Origin: Chryseotalea sanaruensis
GTDB taxonomy: Bacteria > Bacteroidota > Bacteroidia > Cytophagales > Cyclobacteriaceae
Reading direction: 5' to 3'
NCBI RefSeq assembly: GCF_003990915.1
Contig: NZ_BHXQ01000001.1
Coordinates: 241,402-305,401, forward strand
DNA length: 64,000 nt
Of this stretch, positions 8,339-17,160 are shown one piece after another (the stretch's first letter is position 1; each line of letters opens with the position of its first letter). The position numbers were made by a program, and so were the translations under genes. A model generated the notes under the pieces. It was given only the letters and a program-made list of their open reading frames with translations. It was not told the origin of the DNA and ran no database searches.

Positions 8339-8373
8339 GTTCTTTGATCAACAATTAACTATTTGCAAAGAAC
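8339..8373 (+). other. hairpin between etfA and the DUF151 gene
   Basis: GTTCTTTG (8339-8346) pairs exactly with CAAAGAAC (8366-8373) around a 19-base loop, only 16 bases before the GTG start of the next gene. It could attenuate or protect the mRNA. There is no U-run right after it, so it is not a standard terminator. Confidence 0.4.
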
Positions 8374-8388
8374 TATTATCTTGCTGTT

Positions 8389-8991
8389 GTGAATAAACTT
8401 AAGTTAGAAATACTGGGGCTTTCCTCCAGCCAATCACAAACTGGCTCTTTTGCTCTGGTGTTGGGGGAAGTGGAGGGCAACCGCAGGCTGCCAATAATTA
8501 TAGGAATGTTTGAGGCTCAGGCCATTGCGATTGAAATCGAGAAGATTTCGCCCAATCGTCCAATGACGCATGATCTCTTTAAAGCGTTCGCTACCAACTT
8601 CCATTTTACTATAGAAGAGATTATAATTTCCGATTTAAAAGAAGGTGTATTCTTTGCAAAAATTATCTGTACTGATGGTTTGAAGAAAATGGAGGTGGAT
8701 GCCCGACCTTCAGATGCTATTGCCATTGGACTTAGATTTGACTCACCCATATTTACTTACGAGAATATTCTGGCTGAAGCAGGCATTGTTTTAACTGATG
8801 AAGCTGACGATGAGCCAGAAGTTAAGCCCGAGCCTAAAACCAGAACTAAAAAAGGAGAAGCTTCAAAAAGTCAAGACGATTATAAGAACCTCAGTGTAGA
8901 CAAACTCAATGAATTCTTAAAAGATGCCATCGACAAAGAAGACTACGAGAAGGCCGCGAAGATCCGCGATGAACTAAGTAAACGTAATTAA
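8389..8991 (+). CDS. DUF151 bifunctional nuclease-like protein with UVR motif
   Basis: Residues 1 to about 135 form the DUF151 (bifunctional nuclease, BFN) domain, with LPIIIGMFEAQAIAIEIE and VDARPSDAIAIGLR as the recognisable core. A charged linker follows, and the last 35 residues (LNEFLKDAIDKEDYEKAAKIRDEL) are a UvrB/UvrC-type UVR helix pair, which binds partner proteins. This domain pair is common in Bacteroidota. The biochemical role in bacteria is not settled. The start is GTG at 8389; the first residues VNKLKLEILGLS match the family start. Confidence 0.88.
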   Translation: MNKLKLEILGLSSSQSQTGSFALVLGEVEGNRRLPIIIGMFEAQAIAIEIEKISPNRPMTHDLFKAFATNFHFTIEEIIISDLKEGVFFAKIICTDGLKKMEVDARPSDAIAIGLRFDSPIFTYENILAEAGIVLTDEADDEPEVKPEPKTRTKKGEASKSQDDYKNLSVDKLNEFLKDAIDKEDYEKAAKIRDELSKRN

Positions 8992-9029
8992 CTCAGTTAA
9001 CTTCAATTACTGAGTAAAAGCCAGGAGAT

Positions 9030-10343
9030 ATGGATTATTTGCGCGGATTATTAGGCATAGCCTTTATTGTTGCAGTGGCTTGGTTGTTATCAGCCAGCAG
9101 AAAAAACATCGATTGGCGCTTAGTCATATCAGGTCTTCTACTACAGCTTGTAATAGCCGTTTTGGTATTGAAAGTAACAGTAGTGAGAGAGGGTTTTGAA
9201 ACAGTAGGAGGTGGCTTCGTTAAATTTTTAAACTTTGGTTTAGAGGGAGCAGCATTTTTGTTTGGTGATTTAGCGCGTAACAGCGATGCTGTTGCTGGCG
9301 CAAGACATAATTTAGGATTCTTGTTTGCCTTTCAGGCACTACCAGTTTTAATATTCTTCTCGGCTGTTACATCGGGTTTATATTACCTGGGCATACTTCA
9401 AAAATTAGTACACGTTTTTGCATGGATTATGGCAAAGACCATGCGCTTGTCTGGTGCTGAAAGTCTTTCTGCGGCCGGTAATATCTTTATGGGCCAAACA
9501 GAAGCACCCTTATTGGTGAAGCCCTTTATTGGCAGAATGACAAACTCTGAATTGCATTGCCTGATGACAGGTGGTATGGCCACCATTGCAGGAAGTGTAA
9601 TGGGTGCTTATATTACTTTTTTAGGTGGGGCAGACCCAGAGCAGGCTACAAAGTTTGCAACATACTTATTATGTGCTTCTATCATGAACGCGCCAGCCGC
9701 CATTGTGATGTCTAAAATATTTATGCCAGAAACTGAGCCTGAGAAAATTGACAGAACACTTAAGGTAAATAAAGAGAGCATCGGTTCTAATGTAGTGGAT
9801 GCTTTAGCTACCGGTGCCAGTGATGGCTTGAAACTTGCCCTAAATGTTGGTGCCATGTTATTGGCTTTTATCGCTGTTATCTATGCTGTTAACTGGATGT
9901 TGGTAGATGGCATTGGAAGCTGGACTGGTCTTAATGCATGGGTTCTTTCAAGTACAAATGGTGCCTTTGATGGTTTTTCTTTGCAATACATTTTTGGACA
10001 ATTATTCAGGGTCTTTGCCTTTTTCATGGGAGTTGACTGGGCTGAGTCCGTTCAGGTAGGAAGTTTACTTGGGCAAAAAATGGTTATAAATGAATTTGTT
10101 GCTTATCTGAGTCTATCCGATATGAAATCAGCAGGTTTGTTGAGTGAAAAATCCATCATCATTGCTACCTATGCACTGTGTGGTTTCGCTAACTTCAGTT
10201 CAATAGCCATACAAATTGGTGGAATAGGAGGTATGGCGCCATCACGACAAGGCGACTTGTCAAAGCTCGGGCCTCGTGCTTTATTGGCTGCTTCTTTGGC
10301 AACCATGTTGAGCGGAACAATTGCTGGTGCTTTATTTGCTTAA
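9030..10343 (+). CDS. nupC: NupC family nucleoside:cation symporter
   Basis: A concentrative nucleoside transporter of 437 residues with about eight to ten hydrophobic segments. The signature GNIFMGQTEAPLLVKPF (about 150-166) is the substrate- and cation-binding loop of the family, matched by the later NEFVAYLSL and CGFANFSSIAIQIGG motifs in the second half. It imports nucleosides across the inner membrane with Na+ or H+. An AGGAG lies just before the ATG, one of the few Shine-Dalgarno-like sites here. The neighbours do not form a nucleoside pathway. Confidence 0.94.
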   Translation: MDYLRGLLGIAFIVAVAWLLSASRKNIDWRLVISGLLLQLVIAVLVLKVTVVREGFETVGGGFVKFLNFGLEGAAFLFGDLARNSDAVAGARHNLGFLFAFQALPVLIFFSAVTSGLYYLGILQKLVHVFAWIMAKTMRLSGAESLSAAGNIFMGQTEAPLLVKPFIGRMTNSELHCLMTGGMATIAGSVMGAYITFLGGADPEQATKFATYLLCASIMNAPAAIVMSKIFMPETEPEKIDRTLKVNKESIGSNVVDALATGASDGLKLALNVGAMLLAFIAVIYAVNWMLVDGIGSWTGLNAWVLSSTNGAFDGFSLQYIFGQLFRVFAFFMGVDWAESVQVGSLLGQKMVINEFVAYLSLSDMKSAGLLSEKSIIIATYALCGFANFSSIAIQIGGIGGMAPSRQGDLSKLGPRALLAASLATMLSGTIAGALFA

Positions 10344-10362
10344 TCTGTGTTAACTTTACGTT

Positions 10363-11031
10363 GTGTTAATAAAAAAGGGCTTTAGTTATTGGCTATTGAT
10401 CAGGCGAATGGCTTTTTATGCTTTCCTCTCAGCGTCCTTGTTTCTTATAGTGAGCAACCTTTGGGTTGTTACATCAACGCAAAATCAAGTTTACGATTCT
10501 TCTAAAACAGCACCGCACCGTTCAGTAGCACTTGTTTTAGGCACAAGCAGAAAACTCTCTGATGGTCGCGCTAACCCTTACTTTGATAACAGAATTACCA
10601 CTGCCTACAATTTATATACTGCCGGTAAGGCAGACTACATTATTGTGAGTGGCGATAATAGAAGTAAGTATTACAATGAACCTGCTGAGATGCGAAAAGC
10701 GCTAATCGCCAAAGGTGTTCCATCAAGCATTATTACCCTGGATTTTGCAGGTCTAAGAACTTTCGATTCTATCGTCCGCTGTAAAGAAATCTTTGGACAA
10801 GAAAGCATTACTATTATTACGCAACCTTTTCATAGTTACCGTTCTTTGTTCATTAGTAATTATTTTGAAATGGATGCAATCGTTGTAGTAGCAGAAGAAC
10901 CAGAAGCCATGCAATCACTTAAAGTACTGACCAGAGAGTTGTTAGCCAGGCCCTTGGCCATACTTGACCTATATGTATTCAACACCGAACCACGCTTTTT
11001 GGGCGAAAAGGAAGAACTAAATCGGCCCTGA
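10363..11031 (+). CDS. SanA/YdcF-type membrane protein (DUF218)
   Basis: A 222-residue protein with one N-terminal membrane helix (about residues 17-37) followed by a periplasmic DUF218 domain. Recognisable parts are VALVLGTSRKLSDGR, ANPYFDNRITTAYNLY, IIVSGDN and the ending QPFHSYRSLF. This is the SanA subgroup, linked to envelope barrier function and vancomycin exclusion in enterobacteria; the molecular activity is unknown. The start is GTG at 10363; an ATG at 10408 would give a shorter n-region but keep the helix. It lies 19 bases after nupC. Confidence 0.8.
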   Translation: MLIKKGFSYWLLIRRMAFYAFLSASLFLIVSNLWVVTSTQNQVYDSSKTAPHRSVALVLGTSRKLSDGRANPYFDNRITTAYNLYTAGKADYIIVSGDNRSKYYNEPAEMRKALIAKGVPSSIITLDFAGLRTFDSIVRCKEIFGQESITIITQPFHSYRSLFISNYFEMDAIVVVAEEPEAMQSLKVLTRELLARPLAILDLYVFNTEPRFLGEKEELNRP

Positions 11032-11058
11032 CACGTAAGTAAGCAAGTGTAAATTTTA

Positions 11059-11066
11059 TACTTTTG
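11059..11066 (+). promoter_or_regulatory. -7 box for the DUF5686 gene
   Basis: TACTTTTG matches TAnnTTTG exactly. A start site near 11073 excludes the in-frame TTG at 11064 and supports the GTG at 11082. Confidence 0.5.
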
Positions 11067-11081
11067 AGGAGTTTGACTGTT

Positions 11082-13595
11082 GTGAATACGCTTATCCGAC
11101 CAATTTTTATATTCTTTTTCTGCGTTGTTGCATCAACAGCCTTTGGTCAAGAGACCATCATTAAAGGTAAAGTAACAGATGCTAATTCAGGAGATCCAAT
11201 TCCTTTTGTAAACGTATTGTTTAAGGGTACCAATATTGGTACGACAACAGACTTCGATGGTAATTACTTACTAAAGACAAATAGTCCAAATGATACGTTG
11301 CTTGCTTCTTATATTGGGTATAAACCCAGAACGAAAGTCATTACTAAAGGTATTTCTCAAACGGTTAATTTTCAATTAGAAGAAGAGGTCACTAATTTGC
11401 AAGAAGTAGTTGTATTAGCTGGGGAGAACCCGGCATTTGAGGTACTACGAAAGGTTGTTCGTAATAAAAAGAATAACGATAAACGAAGACTCACTGCCTA
11501 TGAGTATGATACTTACACGAAAATTGAAGTAGACGTTGATAATATGTCTGAGAAGTTTCGTGAGCGCAGACTGATTCAGAAAATAACGCAAGTGTTAGAT
11601 AGTGTAGAGCGAATTGCCGGAGAAGATGGCAAACCGATTTTACCAATTTTCATTACAGAAAGCGTCTCGAAGCTATACTACAGAGATAATCCTAATTCCA
11701 AGTTTGAAAAAATTCTCCACTCGAAGATCAATGGTTTGGGCGTGGAGGACGGGACTACAGTAACCCAATTAGTAGGCTCTTCTTTTCAGGAATATAATTT
11801 CTATCAGAACTGGCTAAATATTGTAGAGAAAGAATTTGTATCACCCATAGCGGATGGTTGGCGTTTGTACTATGACTACGATTTAGTGGATAGTCTTTTT
11901 GTTGGTGAACATTATTGTTATCGTCTTGATTTTTTTCCGCGATCACCACAAGACCTTGCCTTTACAGGCAGCATGTGGATAACCAGAGATGGCTATGCGC
12001 TTAAGCAGATTGATGTAAACATTGGTAAGGGTGCCAACCTCAATTTCATAGAGAAAATCCGAATTCAACAGGAGTTGGAGCCAACAGCTGATGGCGCATG
12101 GTTACCCGTTAAAAATCGTGTATTGATTGACGTAAGTGAACTAACCAGCAACAGTGCAGGCATGCTCGCCAAATTTTACACTTCCAATAAAAACTTCGTG
12201 GTTAATAAGCCATACGATGTTGCATTTTATGAACGCCCAATTCAATTAGATGAACGCGCTCGTCTCAATCAAAATGACGAGACAGTATGGGATACTTTGC
12301 GTCATGAACCTTTATCGGAAACAGAGCGCAACGTATATAAAATGATTGATACACTTCGTAACATTCCGGTTATCAGAACTTATACGGACATAATTAAGAT
12401 TGCCGTAGATGGTTATTTTGGTATTGGTAAAAAAATAGAAATCGGTCCCTATCCGGACTTGATTTCTTACAATAACATTGAAGGTGTTCGTGTTATGCCT
12501 GGCTTTCGCACTACCTATGCCTTTAGTAAAAAGTGGACTTTTGGCGGACAGGTAGGTTATGGTTTCATAGACGAAAAGTACAAATACTCCGTTTACGCCA
12601 AACAGGTATTGTCAACCAGACGTTGGACAACCTGGAGCATTCGCTCAAGAAGTGATTTAGGTCGATTAGGATTTGATGATGAGGCTGTAGGCGGTAATGC
12701 ACTTCTGTTGGCATCACAGCGATGGGGTTTTTTCAGGCGCGGATTTTATTTTGATGAAACCAGAGTGGATTTCCAACGGGAATTGTTTAAAGGATTCAAT
12801 CAGCGAATAGCTGTCCGCTATGCTAGCTTTGATCCGGCTTTTAACTTTGGTTATTATGAAAATCCTGAAGATATCGTCAACTCTCCAATTGGATCAATGT
12901 ATACCACTTCAGAGGTGATACTGGAATCGCGATATGCAAGAGATGAAGTTTTTTTACAAGATGATAATCAACGTTTAAGCCTTGGAACTATAAGATGGCC
13001 GGTATTAACACTACGTTATACCCGAGGTATAAAGAATTTTGCCGGTAGTGATTTTGATTATAATAAACTACGGTTTTCTTTTGAGAAGGGTACACGCTTA
13101 GGAATTTTAGGTACTGGTAAGTTAAGAGCTACTGCAGAGTATGTTTTTGAGCCGCTGCCTTACACCTTGTTAGGACTTCACTTAGGTAATCAAACACCAA
13201 TTTTTACACCCCTTACTTTTAACCTGATGGATTATGGTGAGTTTGTAAGTGATCGTTACGTGACAGCTCAGTATAACCATCACTTCGAAGGTTTGTTGTT
13301 GAATAGAATGCCATTGTTACGTAAACTGAAGTGGCGCTTTGTTGGTACTGCAAATATGGTTTACGGTAGCATGAGTCAGGAGAGCCAAAATCTGATTGTA
13401 CAAAACACCGACCCAAGCAATGAAATTTTGCCTCCGGGTCAGCTATCCTTACGTAAACCCTATGTAGAATTAGGATATGGTATTGAAAACATCTTCAAAT
13501 TTTTTAGAATAGATTTCATACATAGACTTTCTTATCTGGACGGACCAGAGGTGCGTAAGTTCGGTGTATTTGGAACAGTGCAGCTTACCTTGTAA
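11082..13595 (+). CDS. DUF5686 outer-membrane protein with carboxypeptidase-regulatory-like domain
   Basis: A secreted protein of about 837 residues. A signal peptide ends near AFGQ (about residue 23). It is followed by a CarboxypepD_reg-like beta-sandwich (IIKGKVTDANSGDPIPFVNV through VNFQLEEEV, about 25-103), as in TonB-linked proteins. The rest is the DUF5686 region, rich in alternating aromatic strands and ending GVFGTVQLTL, typical of an outer-membrane beta-barrel. No plug domain or TonB box is visible. The function of DUF5686 proteins is unknown; they are widespread in Bacteroidota. The GTG at 11082 is chosen because of the promoter box just upstream. Confidence 0.87.
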   Translation: MNTLIRPIFIFFFCVVASTAFGQETIIKGKVTDANSGDPIPFVNVLFKGTNIGTTTDFDGNYLLKTNSPNDTLLASYIGYKPRTKVITKGISQTVNFQLEEEVTNLQEVVVLAGENPAFEVLRKVVRNKKNNDKRRLTAYEYDTYTKIEVDVDNMSEKFRERRLIQKITQVLDSVERIAGEDGKPILPIFITESVSKLYYRDNPNSKFEKILHSKINGLGVEDGTTVTQLVGSSFQEYNFYQNWLNIVEKEFVSPIADGWRLYYDYDLVDSLFVGEHYCYRLDFFPRSPQDLAFTGSMWITRDGYALKQIDVNIGKGANLNFIEKIRIQQELEPTADGAWLPVKNRVLIDVSELTSNSAGMLAKFYTSNKNFVVNKPYDVAFYERPIQLDERARLNQNDETVWDTLRHEPLSETERNVYKMIDTLRNIPVIRTYTDIIKIAVDGYFGIGKKIEIGPYPDLISYNNIEGVRVMPGFRTTYAFSKKWTFGGQVGYGFIDEKYKYSVYAKQVLSTRRWTTWSIRSRSDLGRLGFDDEAVGGNALLLASQRWGFFRRGFYFDETRVDFQRELFKGFNQRIAVRYASFDPAFNFGYYENPEDIVNSPIGSMYTTSEVILESRYARDEVFLQDDNQRLSLGTIRWPVLTLRYTRGIKNFAGSDFDYNKLRFSFEKGTRLGILGTGKLRATAEYVFEPLPYTLLGLHLGNQTPIFTPLTFNLMDYGEFVSDRYVTAQYNHHFEGLLLNRMPLLRKLKWRFVGTANMVYGSMSQESQNLIVQNTDPSNEILPPGQLSLRKPYVELGYGIENIFKFFRIDFIHRLSYLDGPEVRKFGVFGTVQLTL

Positions 13596-13625
13596 GCTTT
13601 CGGGGAGCACAACCCCTCAGTTACA
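13591..13625 (+). terminator. weak hairpin after the DUF5686 gene
   Basis: TGTAA...TTACA outer pairs and a GGGG/CCCC inner stem overlap the stop codon. TTTT appears several bases later, so termination is possible but not certain. Confidence 0.4.
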
Positions 13626-13732
13626 CAAAGTTTTAATCATGTATTCTGCTTTCCGCAGTGTGCATAATCCTTGTGCTTAATGCATTCATTGATGAATTAG
13701 CCCTATATTTACAATTCATTTTTTCGACAAGT

Positions 13733-15667
13733 ATGAGTGTTAAAATTACACTGCCAGATGGCAGCGTGCGTGAGTACCCGCAACAGGTGAAGGGCATCGA
13801 AATAGCCCAAAGTATCAGTGAAGGCTTAGCCAGGGTTTCGTTAGCCATTGAAGTGAATGGTGAAATCCGTGATTTGTCAAGACCTATAACGGAAGATTCG
13901 TCCATTAAAATTTTGACGTGGAATGATAGCAGCGGTAAGACTACTTTCTGGCACTCTTCTGCACACTTATTTGCAGAAGCTTTAGAGGCTTTGTACCCTG
14001 GTACAAAGTTTGGGATCGGCCCGGCTATTGAAAATGGATTTTACTATGACGTTGATTTAGGAGGCAAAACTTTTGCTGAAGATGATCTGGCTAAGATTGA
14101 AGCGAAAATGCTGGAGCTCGCAAAGAAATCTAACGTTTACGAACGTAGAGAGGTAAGCAAAGCAGAAGCGACAGAATACTTCACTAAAAAAGGTGATGAA
14201 TATAAGCTTGAGTTAATAAACGATCTGGCAGATGGAACAATTACCTTTTACACGCAAGGTGATTTTACGGATTTATGCCGTGGTCCACATATTCCTCATA
14301 CAGGTTTTGTTAAGGCAGCAAAGATTCTTAACGTGGCCGGTGCTTATTGGCGTGGCAACGAGAATAATAAAATGCTGACCCGTGTGTACGGAATCACATT
14401 CCCTAAGGCAAAAGAGCTCGAAGAGTTTTTGCATCTACAGGAAGAAGCCAAGAAACGCGATCACAGAAAGCTGGGTAAAGAGTTAGAGTTATTCACCTTC
14501 TCAGAAAAAGTAGGTATGGGCTTACCTTTGTGGTTACCCAAGGGTACTATTTTGCGCGAACGCCTTGAGCAATTCATGCGCAAAGCACAGGTACGTGCCG
14601 GATATGATCCTGTAGTAACCCCCCACATAGGCAGTAAGCAATTGTATGTTACTTCAGGTCACTACGAAAAGTATGGTAAAGATTCTTTCCAACCTATCCA
14701 TACACCGGATGAAGGAGAGGAGTTCTTGCTAAAACCAATGAACTGTCCACACCATTGCGAAATCTATAAACACAAACCACGTTCATACAGAGATCTTCCT
14801 GTACGCCTTGCTGAGTTCGGTACTGTATATCGTTACGAACAAAGTGGGGAGTTGCATGGCTTGACACGTGTACGCGGTTTTACTCAGGACGATGCTCATA
14901 TTTTTTGTCGCCCCGATCAGGTGAAAGAAGAATTTGTGAAAGTAATAGACTTAGTGCTTCATGTATTCAACTCCTTAGGTTTTGAAAACTACACTGCACA
15001 AGTTTCACTGCGCGATCCGGCTAACAAAGCTAAATACATAGGTGAAGATCATTTATGGGATAAGGCGGAACGCGAGATTCAGGAAGCTGCTGATGAGCGT
15101 AAGCTGACTACAGTAGCCGTACAAGGCGAAGCTGCTTTTTACGGTCCGAAGTTAGACTTCATGGTAAAAGATGCTTTAGGCAGAAGCTGGCAATTGGGTA
15201 CTATACAAGTTGATTATAATTTACCTGAGCGTTTCGAGTTGGAATATGTAGGTGCTGATAATCAAAAGCATCGTCCTGTTATGATACACCGCGCGCCTTT
15301 TGGTTCGCTCGAGCGCTTTGTGGCGGTATTGATTGAGCACTGTGCCGGTAACTTCCCGTTATGGCTAGCGCCAGATCAGATCGCAGTATTGCCAATTTCT
15401 GAGAAGTTTAACGATTATGCCCAATCAGTTTATGAGCGTTTGAAAGCTGCTGATATTCGCGGTGTTTTTGACGATCGTGATGAGAAAATTGGTCGTAAAA
15501 TCCGTGATGCTGAGGTTAAGAAAATACCATTTATGCTGATTGTAGGGGAGAAAGAGGTTAATGAGCAAAAGGTAGCGATCCGCAAGCATGGTCAGGGCGA
15601 CCAGGGCAGTGTGGGTATTGATGAATTTGTGGAGAATTTCCGCAAAGAATGCGCAGCACCTTTTTAG
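13733..15667 (+). CDS. thrS: threonyl-tRNA synthetase
   Basis: A class II synthetase of 644 residues, the normal length. Domains in order: TGS (1-62, starting [11 protein letters not shown]), the editing domain with [10 protein letters not shown] (zinc/editing His pair), the catalytic core with [38 protein letters not shown], and [16 protein letters not shown], and a C-terminal anticodon-binding domain. The ATG at 13733 matches the family start; an upstream in-frame ATG (13658) would add residues not found in the family. It heads the conserved thrS-infC-rpmI-rplT cluster, though infC has its own promoter-like signals. Confidence 0.97.
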   Translation: MSVKITLPDGSVREYPQQVKGIEIAQSISEGLARVSLAIEVNGEIRDLSRPITEDSSIKILTWNDSSGKTTFWHSSAHLFAEALEALYPGTKFGIGPAIENGFYYDVDLGGKTFAEDDLAKIEAKMLELAKKSNVYERREVSKAEATEYFTKKGDEYKLELINDLADGTITFYTQGDFTDLCRGPHIPHTGFVKAAKILNVAGAYWRGNENNKMLTRVYGITFPKAKELEEFLHLQEEAKKRDHRKLGKELELFTFSEKVGMGLPLWLPKGTILRERLEQFMRKAQVRAGYDPVVTPHIGSKQLYVTSGHYEKYGKDSFQPIHTPDEGEEFLLKPMNCPHHCEIYKHKPRSYRDLPVRLAEFGTVYRYEQSGELHGLTRVRGFTQDDAHIFCRPDQVKEEFVKVIDLVLHVFNSLGFENYTAQVSLRDPANKAKYIGEDHLWDKAEREIQEAADERKLTTVAVQGEAAFYGPKLDFMVKDALGRSWQLGTIQVDYNLPERFELEYVGADNQKHRPVMIHRAPFGSLERFVAVLIEHCAGNFPLWLAPDQIAVLPISEKFNDYAQSVYERLKAADIRGVFDDRDEKIGRKIRDAEVKKIPFMLIVGEKEVNEQKVAIRKHGQGDQGSVGIDEFVENFRKECAAPF

Positions 15668-15684
15668 GCATTTTTGAAGTAAAG

Positions 15685-15715
15685 TTTGCTTTTAAACAGT
15701 AATTCCCGATATTTG
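15685..15715 (+). promoter_or_regulatory. promoter upstream of infC
   Basis: TTTG (15685-15688), a 19-base spacer, then GATATTTG (15708-15715) fit the Bacteroidota TTTG-N17-23-TAnnTTTG pattern with one mismatch. Transcription would start near 15722, about 50 bases before the likely AUA start of infC. Confidence 0.6.
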
Positions 15716-15770
15716 CACCCTGTTTGCCTAAAGCAAGCATGTGTTTTTGTAGAACTTAAACAAAACGAGT

Positions 15771-16340
15771 ATAAACCCGAATTTTAAGCCTAATCCAAGG
15801 CCATTTCAGAGAAGAGGCCCGCATCGTCCGGAAGAACCTTTCAAGATTAACGAGCGCATTACGGCACAACGTGTCCGTGTCGTTGGTGAAAATGTTGCGG
15901 TAGACGTATATCCCATTCAGCAGGCCATTAAACTGGCTCAAGACCTGGGATTAGATTTAGTGGAGATTTCGCCAAATGCAGACCCACCGGTTTGCAGAAT
16001 TACGGATTACTCGAAGTTTAAGTACGAGCACAAGAAGAAGCAAAAGGAAATCAAAGCGAAGACCCAGAAGGTCGTGATGAAAGAAATTCGTTTTGGACCT
16101 AACACAGATGATCACGATTTTAACTTTAAAGTAAAACACGCCATTAACTTCTTAGGTGAAGGTGCCAAAGTAAAGGCAAGTGTGTTTTTCAGAGGTCGTT
16201 CCATTGTGTATAAGGAAAGAGGAGAAATCCTTTTATTGAAATTTGCACAGGCGTTGGAGGAACACGGAAAGGTGGAACAATTGCCGAAGCTGGAAGGAAA
16301 GAACATGAGTATTCTTGTTCAACCTAAAGCTAAAAAGTAG
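15771..16340 (+). CDS. infC: translation initiation factor IF-3 with non-canonical start
   Basis: IF-3 binds the 30S subunit and checks start-codon pairing. The frame is open from the TAG at 15750 and contains the full N-domain ([14 protein letters not shown], then [18 protein letters not shown]) and C-domain ([28 protein letters not shown]). No ATG, GTG or TTG occurs in frame before the GTG at 15960, which would delete most of the N-domain. The best start is the ATA at 15771, giving 189 residues; ACG at 15765 or ATT at 15846 are alternatives. E. coli infC also uses a rare AUU start, through which IF-3 represses its own synthesis, and the same control is likely here. Confidence 0.9.
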   Translation: MNPNFKPNPRPFQRRGPHRPEEPFKINERITAQRVRVVGENVAVDVYPIQQAIKLAQDLGLDLVEISPNADPPVCRITDYSKFKYEHKKKQKEIKAKTQKVVMKEIRFGPNTDDHDFNFKVKHAINFLGEGAKVKASVFFRGRSIVYKERGEILLLKFAQALEEHGKVEQLPKLEGKNMSILVQPKAKK

Positions 16341-16363
16341 TTTTTATTTAACTGTTTAATAAA

Positions 16364-16564
16364 ATGCCGAAGGTAAAAACCAAGTCGGGCGCCAAAAAGC
16401 GATTTAAAGTAACCGGAACCGGTAAAATAAAGCGCAAGCAAGCGTTCAAAAACCACATCCTTACAAAGAAGGAGACAAAACAAAAGAGAAACCTTACTGG
16501 AACAGTGGTTGTAAGTAAGGCAGATGCGAAGAACGTAGCGATTATGCTACCGTACCTCGTATAA
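16364..16564 (+). CDS. rpmI: 50S ribosomal protein L35
   Basis: A 66-residue, very basic protein with the L35 start [20 protein letters not shown] and an internal [15 protein letters not shown] segment. It assembles into the large ribosomal subunit. It lies 23 bases after infC and before rplT, the usual order. An unusually long structured spacer separates it from rplT. Confidence 0.97.
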   Translation: MPKVKTKSGAKKRFKVTGTGKIKRKQAFKNHILTKKETKQKRNLTGTVVVSKADAKNVAIMLPYLV

Positions 16565-16565
16565 C

Positions 16566-16673
16566 ATTCTGATTTTAAATCAGGATTGGTTCGTCCACTG
16601 AAGCCTAACCGCAGGTGGATATATGTTTAACCCGATGCCTGGCACCTAAGACCTCTGTAAGAAGAGACGCCAG
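16566..16673 (+). promoter_or_regulatory. structured RNA between rpmI and rplT
   Basis: Three hairpins can be drawn in the 130-base spacer. ATTCTGATTT pairs with AAATCAGGAT (16566-16586). TCCA-CTG pairs with CAG-TGGA (16594-16619) with one bulge. CTGGC (16639-16643) pairs with GCCAG (16669-16673) around an inner CTCT/AGAG stem. A self-regulatory L20 binding site is the natural guess, because L20 represses its own operon in other bacteria by binding mRNA. Confidence 0.5.
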
Positions 16674-16694
16674 TTGTCAAAAATGTAAAAGGAA

Positions 16695-17039
16695 ATGCCT
16701 AGATCAGTCAATGCTGTAGCATCCCGCGCCAAGAGAAAGCGCGTGCTAAAGCTCGCCAAAGGTTACTTTGGTCGTAAGAAAAACGTTTGGACGGTAGCGA
16801 AAAATGCCGTTGAAAAAGGTCTTGTGTACGCTTACCACGATCGCAAGCAAAAGAAAAGAGAATACCGCGCTATCTGGATTCAGCGTATCAACGCAGCAGT
16901 ACGCGAACACGGTATGAGCTATTCAGCTTTTATTGGTAAAGTGAAGAAGTCAGGTATCAATTTAGACCGTAAGGTTCTTGCCGACTTAGCCATGAACCAC
17001 CCTGAAGCGTTCAACGCAGTGTTGAACAAAGTGAAATAG
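16695..17039 (+). CDS. rplT: 50S ribosomal protein L20
   Basis: A 114-residue basic protein with the family start [20 protein letters not shown], the GYFGRKKN motif, and the core [20 protein letters not shown]. It binds 23S rRNA early in 50S assembly. The ATG follows an AAAAGGAA stretch. The last ten codons (FNAVLNKVK and stop) are found again, in diverged form, at 18624-18653 on the far side of the next gene. Confidence 0.97.
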   Translation: MPRSVNAVASRAKRKRVLKLAKGYFGRKKNVWTVAKNAVEKGLVYAYHDRKQKKREYRAIWIQRINAAVREHGMSYSAFIGKVKKSGINLDRKVLADLAMNHPEAFNAVLNKVK

Positions 17040-17060
17040 TCAATACTAATATTGATAAGA

Positions 17061-17088
17061 GAGAGGGCCGTAAGGCCCTTTTTTCTTT
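17061..17088 (+). terminator. terminator after rplT
   Basis: GGGCC (17065-17069), loop GTAA, GGCCC (17074-17078), flanked by GAGA and a run of seven T. A strong intrinsic terminator for the infC-rpmI-rplT operon. Confidence 0.85.
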
Positions 17089-17160
17089 AAAATGGATGCT
17101 GGAAGATATGCGTTGTTCCCGAATAAACTTTTCAGAGTGAAAAAATGAATTTTAATTAAT

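Noticed and set aside
15960..16340. Short IF-3 starting at GTG 15960
   Set aside because: It would remove most of the conserved N-domain, which is encoded intact upstream in the same frame.
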